Below are positions 54,201-64,000 of a DNA stretch of 64,000 nt, in pieces. A program made the translations under genes and the position numbers. How positions within the stretch are numbered: position 1 is the stretch's first letter; each line of letters starts with the position of its first letter. This DNA comes from Nemopilema nomurai (lineage: Eukaryota; Cnidaria; Scyphozoa; Rhizostomeae; Rhizostomatidae). The stretch covers positions 2,801,848-2,865,847 of the forward strand of contig ML133389.1 of NCBI GenBank assembly GCA_003864495.1, in the 5' to 3' direction. The notes under the pieces were generated by a model that did no database searches, was not told the DNA's origin, and saw nothing but the letters and a program-made list of their open reading frames with translations.

Positions 54201-55188
54201 TAAGGCAAGGCTGTTACTGCTCTCTCAAACAAAGGGTTGCAAGGCAGATTAAATAGTTTCACGTCACATTGCAGTTAGGGGATATGGTTGGGGTGCACAA
54301 GTGAGGTGCAGAGTCACGCAGAAAGATCCACTCATCTTTTGGACTGCAAACATTGCTGTAATCTGTACATGTCTTCATATTTTGTTTTTATACTTTGGTG
54401 TAAAATCTAGAACCAGTAAAATATTTAAAAACATGGAAGTAAAAGTATAGTCTTTATAAGGTAGGATAAAAATCTGATACCAATGAAATTTCGCTTTGGA
54501 AAGTGTTAAAATCAGGCCAACTAATTGAGAGAAAGGAAACCATATCCCAGAATATTTTGCGAAGTATTGGGCAACATAAAGCAATGTCACAAAACCATTT
54601 CACTATCGCCAAGATGGCTTAGTGGGTATAGATTTAGGGGAACATCAGAAGCGTCATGATTTGAAGGAGGGTCGATGCGATACGAGGATTAAATAATGCT
54701 ACTTTCTTAATTCTGAGGAATGTCTGTTTAAGATGGTCCTTTCGTTACTATAACTTCGTGTATCTAACATGAAACATTGTTGCCTTCATTGTATTCCAAC
54801 ACCATTCACAATATTTTGATAGAAGCAAATGCAATCACCTCGCAGCAATAGCAACTTCAATTTCCAACCTTGTTCTAAGCGTCCTCAGATTCAATTCATG
54901 ACTCTAAAGGTAGAAAGCAACAGTACCAATAGAGGAGTGTAGAAGGATTCAAATTGCTCCTGAAACAGCGACTTGTAGATGAGAAAATCAAGGGTAGTTT
55001 CCGCCGCTTTTGAACTTGAATTCTCTACTTAGCAGGCAGAGAGTAGTTTTCCTTACGAGCAAGTGGGCACTCTGAAAGCTAGAGTTTAGAGACCCGTCTT
55101 TTCAAAGCTAAGTAAGCAGAAAATCGCCTCTGTACTTTTTACGTCTATGACGATGCCCTTGAATTCTCCAACTTGTCAATGTTTGTTT
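51281..55188. other. Intergenic region between the minisatellite and GPCR 5
   Basis: AT-rich sequence with small purine-rich patches (51480-51700, AAGAAAGAAAGAAG). At 54607-54640 a weak tRNA-like AGATGGCTTAGTGGGTATAG has no good B box. I found no coding exon with splice or homology support. Confidence 0.5.
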
Positions 55189-56463
55189 TCAGTTGTCTGT
55201 ATTTACTTGTTCCTCCAGCCCATGGTTCACAACTCCCTTCTCTTGGCGAACAATCTGTTCCATGGCCAAAGCATCGATTGAATTGTTATTTATGGTCGCA
55301 TCGCTTATTCCATTGACCTCTGACCTTACACCCGGATCATTTAATTTCGTTACTTCTTCATCCAACGGGCCATCTTTATGACAATTGATCACATTAACAT
55401 GATCATTGGAAACTACTTCTCTATCTTCTGAGCCACTTACACTGTCCTTTTGACCTTCGGAGCCCTGTTTTGCACCATGACCTTTCTCCTTTGCAACTCC
55501 AGCCCTGTCCTGTGAACCTTTGGGTTGGTGCTTTGACATGTTTTCTTTTAAGATTTCGGCAGACATACCCTGGTTTTTCTTCGCGTAGCGCTTTTCTAAG
55601 TAGCCTTTGAAGAAGTAAACAAGGGGATTGCAAACTGCGTTCAGCTTCACCAACATTACAGAGACGGGGTCCAATCTTCCATTGAACAAACGAACAACGA
55701 GTGGCAAATTGCAGACCAAAAATGACAAAAGTACCAGAGTACAAGCTGAAATCGTCGCTCTTTCTTTCTTAATCGCACGTCGCATCAGCTTGGCGTTTAT
55801 AGCGACATCTTTTTTATCAAAATGGAGCAGTTTTACAGAGCGCATCAAGACCAAGTAGCCTAGCCAAGAGTAAAGGACGATAATGATTAATAACCCTAGG
55901 CACAAGAAGCTGGCGCACACGTATCCCAAGGCCCTGGAGCCAGTGTACACGTCATTGCCACTGGGGAAAGTTAAGTAGTCCACCAGGATTACCAGGACCG
56001 TGATGATGACGTTAAAGGCCCATGTACCCAGAATGCAACGCAGCAGTTTGCTTCTTCCCGCGTGATCGATCCGGTGCTTTAGTGGCCGTTTAACCGCGAA
56101 GAAGCGCTCCAAGCCGATGACGATCACAAATGTTGTTGATGATGCTGATGCGAATAGAACCAGTGAAAAGATCCACGCGAGATGCTTTAGGATCGCGTGC
56201 TGGTCGTTATAATGCGCGTATGTGTTGATGCTTGTCATAATTACGTAGTCGATCCCGCTCAGTAGATCGGCAAAAGCGAGGTTCAGAAGGACCAGTTCGA
56301 AGTCAGTGGCTTTGCGAAATCGTTTGGCGATGAATCGGATTTCAAAACAGTTAAGAAAGAAAGCAAAGGCAGCAATTATGAACGAGATTAAGATGACTAT
56401 TGCACTTGGTCCTTGATGCGAAAGGAGGCTGGAACGGTCTGGAGCCGAGGTTGTGTTCATCAT
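55189..56463 (-). CDS. Class A GPCR, array member 5 (most divergent)
   Basis: A 424 aa receptor starting MMNTTSAPD. The frame is open ten codons further upstream, but that part begins with TTG and contains the splice acceptor TTTTCCCTGCAG 8 bases before the ATG. Motifs: LNLAFADLLSGID (TM2), GLERFFAVKRPLKHR (TM3), FLVCNLPLVV (TM6), NAVCNPLVYFF (TM7), and a KLLHFDKKD third loop. It again lacks the TM3/ECL2 cysteines and W6.48. It has an NTT sequon near the start. The long charged tail contains KEKGHGAKQGSEGQKD and ends EEQVNTDN. It shares the array's architecture but is clearly an older duplicate than members 1-4. Confidence 0.9.
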   Translation of the reverse strand: MMNTTSAPDRSSLLSHQGPSAIVILISFIIAAFAFFLNCFEIRFIAKRFRKATDFELVLLNLAFADLLSGIDYVIMTSINTYAHYNDQHAILKHLAWIFSLVLFASASSTTFVIVIGLERFFAVKRPLKHRIDHAGRSKLLRCILGTWAFNVIITVLVILVDYLTFPSGNDVYTGSRALGYVCASFLCLGLLIIIVLYSWLGYLVLMRSVKLLHFDKKDVAINAKLMRRAIKKERATISACTLVLLSFLVCNLPLVVRLFNGRLDPVSVMLVKLNAVCNPLVYFFKGYLEKRYAKKNQGMSAEILKENMSKHQPKGSQDRAGVAKEKGHGAKQGSEGQKDSVSGSEDREVVSNDHVNVINCHKDGPLDEEVTKLNDPGVRSEVNGISDATINNNSIDALAMEQIVRQEKGVVNHGLEEQVNTDN

Positions 56464-56857
56464 TTCGTGTCTGCAGGGAAAATGAGAATTCAAATGAATC
56501 GAGAGAGGAAATAAATCCTAGCGCAGACTAGCGATTTTTGTTGTTTGCGACAGAAAACAGGAAATCGCAAATGTACGGGGCGCAAAAACAAGCTCTTGGT
56601 GATCAGCCTAGGTGTTTTGGAAGCACGTGGAAGTGTTGGTGAATGTTGTGAAATTTGCAAAATGGAGGTCGCTGGAACAACGGATAAGAAACGAAAGTTC
56701 ATACGAATGTTGCGTCGATATATTGTAATTGTACTTGAATTTGTTTCCACCTAGCTTCTGAAGGTGGCTCTTAGGACTCTAGATAGATTCTAAGCAGAAA
56801 AACATTAATTTAGTATTTTAGTATTGATTTCTATCTAGTATTTATATCTTTCTATTT

Positions 56858-57082
56858 CTTTCTATCCAAAGGTGGTTCTTAGGACACTGGAAGCTTTCTG
56901 TTTATTGAGTAGTGTCCTGGTCCTTTCTCTCGATGTGGCCACACCCCGTGATTCCTTATGCCTGGAATTACAGAGAGCTAGCGACTCTCCTCACTCTGAG
57001 TGAAAGTTTGGTCATGCCAGGGGCTCGAACCACGGACTCTTTGGTCTGTAGTCACTGTAGTAACAACCGAGCCACCATCGCA
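56858..57082 (-). mobile_element. tRNA-derived SINE, copy 2 (inverted)
   Basis: Read on the minus strand it matches copy 1 along the body: GTCCGTGGTTCGAG, AGAGTCGCTAGCTCTCTGTA, CATAAGGAATCACG, GTGTGGCCACATCGAGAG and the final GTGTCCTAAGAACCACC. The tRNA-like A box (GGTGGCTCGGTTGTT) is more decayed. A short tail duplicate (AGGTGGCTCTTAGGACT) lies at ~56763. Confidence 0.85.
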
Positions 57083-58624
57083 CATTCATTGCTTTATCTT
57101 CTTTTATTATATCCTCTTCTTCGAAAGATAATCAAAGCTGCCAATATTTTCAATCTTTTCTGTCTGAATTTTCCCATCCCGTAATTTTTGAGGTTGTCGA
57201 GGTACATGCATTGGTTATACAAAACGTGCTTGTTGAATTCCTGCCCTTTTCAATCGAGGCTCATTATGAGATCGAGACAAAAAGCCATTGGACAATGCTG
57301 AAAAGGTCGCAAGTGTGTTTTGGGAAAACATTCAGTTGCCAGTGACAAAAATCACCGTCGCTGGCGAATATCGCTTTTATGCCTTAGGCTTAAGCCTGTG
57401 GGGTCATGTAATGAGCTCCCCTTTTGCCCCCAACAGCGTACCAGCAGAGCTCAAAACACATTTGCCTTCGAATCGTTATGAAGGGAACGCACACATTTGT
57501 TTCAAGCATGATCCGATTTTAATGACTGCAAATAAAGATTTAAGCATCTTCTTTATTGAATGCATTAATTACCAGTGTTTCATTTCTCAATAGTATGTGG
57601 CTGTATTTTTACAAGCAACATCTTTTTCGCTTAAAACGGTATGCTTGTACGATTTTAGAATCTCCACTTAACAATCCATGATTTTTTTTCTTATCATAAG
57701 CGCACTTATGCTTAAAGATTGTTTTGAAGGAAGTCAATGAAGAACTACTGAAGCCAGTAGAGTTGTGTTTTGATTACGGTCAATCATTCGATCACACAAA
57801 AGCAAGCATACCTTTCAAACTTGAATCGATCGATTTGCTGATCAATCACTCAATCATATATCATCGTACTTGAAATCATCTGCTGACTTTTTGCATGTTT
57901 TGCATGGAGCACTTCCCTCTAACATCCTTCGATTTCTCTAACATCTGGTCAACTTGCACTTATTTCTAATCCCTTTCTTGATTTGGTGCTTTCAAATCAC
58001 ATACAATAGCCATATACAAATAAAGTTCCAAATGAGGTCATTAAACGTAATCGCCTCTCAAGGGACACTGGTGACAATAGATATGAGAAAATCTTCTCAC
58101 CTTGGGAAACAATGCTTGGCTACAACAATATGCCAAGCTGCATCATGGGACGTCTTTTTGTTAATATCATAATGTCTTGGTTTGAAAATTGTTTTGAAGG
58201 AAATTGGGGATTGTTGATTGTGGTGGGGTGGAAGTCGGTTAGAAAACAGGGGAAGAAGTTCTAGGTGTGTGGCTCATTTCGAAGAATTCCACTCAATATG
58301 GTTCTGTATAAATTAGCAATGAGCAATGCAACGTTGTTGGTAAGTGGAACGTAGAAAAAGATTGAAAAATATCTAACAAGATTCAGCGATTTTCTACAAG
58401 ATTCGGTTGTAAGGCATTGAAAGGGGGAAGAAGGCAAGACCAATTGAAAGCAAATAATCATGAGCATTAAAAATGGTCATTTCAAACGGATTTCAAGCCG
58501 ACGTGTATTGAATGATGATTGTTGAAACAACGATAAAAATACAAATATGTTTGTCAAAAACCAGATCAGATGAATTTATGGGTTGGACTGCTAACATTTC
58601 ATTTATGGAAAACTCATAGCATTT
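57083..58624. other. Intergenic region and 3' flank of the TMEM232-like gene
   Basis: AT-rich sequence with isolated short frames (e.g. 57288-57593, plus) that have no recognisable domain, splice context or repeat relationship. Confidence 0.5.
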
Positions 58625-61600
58625 TTAAACTCTCTCTTTCAGAGATTTCAAGTCAAGCGAGTCCCTCATTGCAATCATCATTTCGTCCATTCCTTTCTGT
58701 TTAAGTTCATCTACTTTTTCGTATTCTTCCACAAGTTCTTTCCGCCACTGGTCCTCGACAACAGTCTGCACCTCTTTCCAGCAGCGCCTTCCCAGCGGTG
58801 TCTGCTTCTTCTCTAGTGCCGACGCAATCATGATCTCGTCCCTGGTGAAAAAAATCTCGTGATGAAAGATTTGGTTGACAATGGGGTGAATTGGTTATGA
58901 AAAAGGAGCTTATGAAATGTATAAAAACATGGGTGTCGATAGAGCTGCAGTGATTACTTTACAAGGGTTAGATTGATCATTGATCTAGGGAAAGTTAGGA
59001 TAAAAGCTACTTCTAATCAACATATCGCCTGGGCGATCATCTGATCTCTGAAAAATTCGATCGATTATTTTGGTTATAATTTCCAATGTTAAAATGTACT
59101 AAGAATATTTTCATCTCAACTGAAAACCCATTGCTCAAACGAAGAAATTATTCTTCACCTCAAAGAGACTCTTGCTGTTTCAGCTGGTGGATTGACCCTT
59201 GACCTCGTTGACCTCGTTGACCTTTGCGAAGATTGTCCTTTGAACTGTTCTTTACTCTTAAGTGTCAGTTTTGCACTTGATGGGGAAGTTCCGTCACCTT
59301 TTGCAGGCGACTCAGATTCTGGATGCGTCAAATGGATGATTGCTAAGTTGGTCGATATTCGTGCGTAAACAGAGTTATTGAAATTTGAAGGGGCCTGGGT
59401 CTTGTTATCCTCGATGACGTCAAGATCGACATCAGTCTAAAATGAGAATAGCACTACATTTAGGGCCTTTCTTAGGGAGTTCCTTTGAAAGTACAACCAA
59501 AGAGAAATTGCTTCACCTATATATACAGAAATATATTTACATTTGAATTGTAAAGGTTTGAAAATATTTCTTGAATCTAAAAGATGATTAAACTAAGAGT
59601 TAAAGTTCCTGGCAATATAAAAGTAAAATGAAACGCTCATCGTCGATCGTGACTATTGATTCATATGTCGTACCCGAGCAATCTTGTAGGCTTCGAGGAC
59701 TCGTCTGTCCCTTTCCAGTGAATGATGGGATAGCAAAGCTGCCCACGCAGCGTTCCTTAGGCCCCCTTTCAGAGGTTGGTCACGTGACAATTGGCAGATT
59801 CGCATCAGTTCGTGTACGGCAACATGACGCACTCGCCAAGACCAATCGGCATTTGGGCCTAAAAGCAAAATCGTTGACTCATCCATACATATCTGCCTTT
59901 TCAACTGAGTACTCTTAGGTGCCTTAATAGCGGGCCTTCGCTAATTAATTTTGCCATTTTACCAATCAATATCCCCCGCTCTTGCCTTTGTTATTGAAAA
60001 TGACCCAACGATGACGTGTTTCGTCCAACCAACACACAATGGAAACTTTCTACTTAATGAAACAACGTTCAAAGTTTGCTCTGAGGACTTAAAGGACAAA
60101 AAGGTGTATATCACAAGTTTTTATAACTGCGTTCTCCGAGACCTCCCCATTCCATTATTTTACGGGATATCCAGGTCCCCCCCGCCTATCAGACATTCCT
60201 CAGATTTCCAACCCCCCATCTATTCGACCAACCCCCCAAATGTTTAGATTTTCCTCAGATTTCAACCCCTCAACTTATCCAGCCCCCCGTTTATTAGACA
60301 CCTAAGATATAAATCTGTATAAATCTGATAAATCTACATTTCACTGCATCCTGGAAATAAATTAGACAATGCACGTACCTTCTTGGACAGGCAGTTGAAA
60401 CTTTAACAACTGCAGCAACCCAGCCTCTTTCCCACGACAACCTACCAAAGCGTCCCTCTGAATCCGAGATTTGTTTCCATGGATGCATATCTCACCCAGG
60501 CCTCTGACGTACGAAACAATTAGTTCCCAGGGCCATCTTGTAATGGACGCGCTTGATTGAGAATTGGGACGAGTTATGGTGTGTCCGGATGAGCAGCGAG
60601 TTTGACCTGAAATTCAAGTTAAACATTATTCATGCTACCGGAAACTTATTTTCATTTATTGAAACTTATTTCCATTACTTATTTCCGGAAACTTCAAGGC
60701 ATGACGAGGAATCCGCCAGGTTGCATTGAAGGAGACTCAACAGGAAAGCTGTGGTTGGTTTGATTCAAATTCACACAACTATGGGAATGTCTTCTGCCTT
60801 TTTCCCAGCCAACCAGCCTCTCTTTCCTGTAAGAAACCGTTTTGTTTCGCTCTTTGCAGCCTAGATACAAGCAAGGGTGTCTGGGCATGAGTCAGTCAGC
60901 AAGGGAAAAAGAAATCATTATCCCTTAGCTTCATAAAAATCAAAGATTGAAAACAAATCTCAGCTATACAGGTATGGTAAGGATGCGTTCTTTAGAGGGC
61001 CATTGTATAGGAAGCCTCATTTAATGGAAGAACCAAAGACAATTTTGGTATCAAAAAAGATCTTAAATGCTTAAAAAGGGAGATTTCGCTCACCAGCTCT
61101 CTTGGTCCCCATCTCTATCGAAAAAGAGTTCATATTCCTGTTTCTTCTTGAGTTCTGTTCTATCTCATAGTCATCTAGCTCGTTAAAACTTTCATCCGAT
61201 GACGTCATATCATCATCAGCCTCTCTTGCCCTTCTCCTTACGCGCCTGCGACTCGCTTTTGATCTGTTCTCAAATGTAGGCTTTTCGCTTGCAAGGCTGC
61301 TCAAATCAGCTAGACTTCCCCCTGAGGAGGAGCCGTCGCCAGGTAACGAACATTGCTCAGACAGTTCATCGTCTAATGGTTGATCATCTTTTTTCCGAAT
61401 GCCACTTTGACCTTTGACATCTTGACTTTCGACGACAATGTGGTCTTTCACCTTTGACTTCTTATCCACGACACTTTCTACTTTGATACCAACGCTAGTC
61501 TTGAGCGTGGAGGCTTGCAGCACCCCAACCTTTTCGGTGAATGACTTCTCCCGTTTGTGTTTTTCCACTTTTCGCCGGCCCTCGTGTGGATTTCCTTTAC

Positions 61601-64000
61601 CTAGAGGTTTTGGATCAAGAAAAGCATCCAGTTGTTCCAGAAAATCCGGCAAGGTGCTTTGGGAATCCTTTCGGCTTTTCGAATTGTCAATTTCATTTTT
61701 GTTTCCCAGCGGAATACCGAAATCGTCCAAGTAGTTTTCGTCAAGATCAAGGGAATCACCGAGGTCATGTGACAAAACGCCGAAAGAATCGTTCTGGTCG
61801 AAAAGAGGTTTCGGTTTTCGTTCGCTGCTATTTTCGTCTGTTAAGAGAACGTCGCGTTTTACGATGAACTGCAATGCTTCCAGCGTGACGTGGTTAAGCT
61901 TACAAACTTCAGAGAGCACGTGCATAGCCATAATGGCGTCCAAGCTGTTGTGAGGCAAAACAAGGGTAATGCATGCAATAAATGACGTCACAACAATAAA
62001 TAGGTTTGCAAACGATGAAATAAAGATGCCATCTAATCGTATTTGAGAAGGGAGTGGGTCTATAAATATCCATTGCTGCAAATAATATCAACCCAATATC
62101 CGTCATATATTAGCGTATACTAGTATCCGGCCTAAGTATCCGCTTTAAAAACTCGATATTACCATCATTTTCTATAGTTTCCAGTTCCTCATGCATTCCT
62201 GCACTGAATTTCAAGCTGAGTGAATCTAACGAAACATTGTCTCTTGACGGACAGCTTACAGATTGAAATAACCACATCAGTTGACAAATGTTGATTTGAA
62301 AATTGAATAATCAAGTGGAAAAATACAAAAAATATTCTTTGCACAACAATATCTTATATAACTCACAAAGGTTCGGTTGCCAAATCAGCGCTACATGTGA
62401 CCAACTCCTTCGTCGCGGCATTTATGCTCTGTTTCGTGTGCGTCAAAATGCGCCAGGAATCCAGGGCATGCCAGAGTGTTGGTGACGTATCGTGGATAGC
62501 GGCAATTACAGGCAGCAGCCTCTCTTCAGACTTCTTCTTCGTGACGTCATGAAATATCTGAAAAGGAGGCAAGTTATTTATAAGAACACTTTTTCATAAG
62601 AACACAATGGAGAAGAAAATGCGATTCGTTTCAAAATGATTTGATTTGAAATGATTTAAGGTGATACCGAATGATCTGAAAGCACAGTGTCGCTTAGATG
62701 AAATGATTCCTTCGAGCTATCCATCTCAGGATGACCTTTGACCTCGGTGATACCCTCCAGCTCCATGACATCGTAGTGTGGTGATTTTGAAAGCGCAGAG
62801 CCTGAGTCTCTCTCCGTCAGGATTTTCAACTCTTCGTCCAGGCCTGACTTCAGACGATTTCCCTAATTGTGGAAGGATAATGCAATTGATTAAACTGAAA
62901 CAGCCCAATTGAGATGAAGCTAATCATCATTTATCATCATTTGAGAATAAACATGTGCTATTATCTAGAATACTGCTAGTTAACATGTGGGTCAAAGAAT
63001 ATGTTAAAATATATAAAATTCTGTATATCCTCAAACTTCTTCCAACTTTCTCTCCATGCCACTAACTCTCTACCCTGGGTACCAGACTCACTATATGGAA
63101 AATAGATCTCCATTTTACTTTTTACATAGTGAGTCTGGTACCGAGGGTACTAACTCTCTTGCCTTCTCAATCGTCCCAACATCGTTTTCTTCAAGCTCCT
63201 TTCTCACATCTGCATATTAGTCAAGTCTCCGTCTTCTTTTCCTTTTTAACTTAATCGCATAACAATAAGTTTCATCGTAAAAACTAGTAAAAAAAATCTT
63301 TTGATTTGACTTACGATCTGGATTATGACTCGAACAAGCAGCAGCGACAATGGGAAAGGACGATAATTTTCTTGTTGGTATTCGAATGCTAGAACAAGAG
63401 GAATTTGAAATTTTGAGTTCAGGCCAAAGTCTGATGGTCGCATTTAGAGTGACTTGCAAATAAGGAGCTTGGAACTATCTAATTGGCGCATTTATTTATA
63501 AAGAGTACCAAGAAAAGAGTACCAAGTATTTAATGATTGGCAGAAAAGAGTCGGCTCATTCAGCCCAGGCTTATGAAGAAATACGGTTTGGAAAAGGCTA
63601 CAGTGAATGATTGCCAGGCAGATATTTAACTTTGCAAACGGCTTTTTCGGGTGGCTGCGGAAAACAGTCAAAGGGTATTAAGGGCAAAGGGGCACTGCTA
63701 AAATGGACTTTTTGCTGGGATATAAAATAATAAGAAGACTGATGCAGCAAATTTCTAGATAATGAGGCCAATAAAACCTTCTACTATGTCCGTAAGTGCC
63801 ATTCTCTCTTCGTGCAGGGCCTGAAAGTTCAGAAAAAAAAATCAAATATCAACCTTTATAAAGTATACAGATGTATAAAACAATAAAAGCTTATAAAATA
63901 TTACATGTTAATAGAAATAAGCAACTCATCGCACGCCTTGCCCTGGCATTAGCAAGATTGTTACCGTCAGTTCATGATTCGCCGGCAGACTTTCAAATTC
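58625..64000 (-). CDS. TMEM232-like helical-repeat protein (5' end outside window), ten 3' exons
   Basis: Exons, minus strand in transcript order: 64000-63965 (partial), 63820-63778, 63388-63315, 62862-62668, 62557-62367, 61944-61094, 60606-60379, 59858-59674, 59436-59159, 58841-58625. All nine junctions are GT-AG, and phases fit without a gap, giving 765 residues to the TAA stop. Recognisable segments: FEYQQENYRPFPLSLLL, LVCSADLATEPF-like helices around WHALDSWRILTHTKQS, LDAIMAMHVLSEVCKLNH, WPWELIVSYVRGLGEICIHG, DWSWRVRHVAVHELMRIC, RNAAWAALLSHHSLERD and a charged C-terminal coil (CWKEVQTVVEDQWRKELVEE). Alternating amphipathic helices suggest an armadillo/HEAT-type fold. TMEM232 is my best guess from general resemblance only. 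Exon 61944-61094 carries a ~240-residue low-complexity acidic/basic insert (SSDESFNELDD, SRRRVRRRAREADDD), probably disordered. Confidence 0.7.
63071..63149. mobile_element. 79 bp MITE with 9 bp target duplication
   Basis: Inverted ends TACCCTGGGTACCAGACTCA and TGAGTCTGGTACCGAGGGTA enclose ~35 bases. CTAACTCTC is present on both flanks (63062-63070 and 63150-63158). It lies in an intron of the TMEM232-like gene. A 9 bp duplication fits Mutator-type elements, though an 8 bp hAT-type reading cannot be excluded. Confidence 0.85.

Noticed and set aside
54600..54690. Possible third SINE or tRNA gene
   Set aside because: Only an A-box-like AGATGGCTTAGTGG is present. There is no B box and no match to the body of the other SINE copies.
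56464..56493. Upstream extension of GPCR 5 by ten residues (NSHFPCRHE region)
   Set aside because: It begins with TTG, spans a strong splice acceptor (TTTTCCCTGCAG), and the paralogs start at the ATG next to the NxT sequon.
57288..57593. 101-codon plus-strand frame
   Set aside because: No domain, splice context or homologous copy in the window; length is within chance for this AT content.

Overview
This window reads as nuclear DNA of an invertebrate animal, most likely a cnidarian (an anthozoan such as a coral or sea anemone). The reasons are AT-rich, intron-dense genes with GT-AG introns, three conserved metazoan housekeeping genes, a tandem cluster of class A GPCR genes with single-exon coding sequences, and many short DNA-transposon derivatives and tRNA-type SINEs. 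The taxon is an inference from style and gene content, not from a marker gene.

Layout. (1) 1.1-14.6 kb, plus strand: a GA-binding protein beta (GABPB) type gene. Its five N-terminal coding exons encode ankyrin repeats nearly one per exon, followed by a very long Q/S/P-rich tail of about 850 residues. One coding exon carries a one-base frameshift at a C8 run. (2) 18.5-26.1 kb, plus strand: a complete 17-exon ILF2/NF45 gene (418 aa). (3) 29.3-33.2 kb, plus strand: an ornithine decarboxylase antizyme gene with a recognisable +1 programmed frameshift site (TCC TGA). Its most likely start codon is split by an intron. (4) 34.0-56.5 kb, minus strand: five related rhodopsin-type GPCR genes. Each has its coding sequence in one exon behind a splice acceptor 8-10 bases before the ATG. 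Four also keep a shared 5' block with a donor site. Between genes 4 and 5 lies a 3.2 kb minisatellite made of ~31 bp units, most carrying CACGTG or a one-base variant. (5) 58.6-64.0 kb, minus strand: the last ten exons of a gene that leaves the window, tentatively a TMEM232-like helical-repeat protein.

Mobile DNA: a degenerate Tc1-like element (29645-30329) and a TTAA-flanked MITE (32581-32793), both in antizyme introns; a 432 bp foldback element with TA flanks (41051-41482); a 79 bp element with a 9 bp target duplication (63071-63149); two copies of one tRNA-derived SINE (26.2 kb and 56.9 kb); and a dispersed intronic repeat in three places.

How the genes relate: GABPB (transcription of nuclear mitochondrial genes), ILF2 (double-stranded RNA complexes) and antizyme (polyamine feedback) are independent housekeeping genes. 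The GPCR cluster is the locally evolving part. It has recent duplications, near-identical cores suggesting gene conversion, and C-terminal tails that have been lost or shifted out of frame in individual copies.
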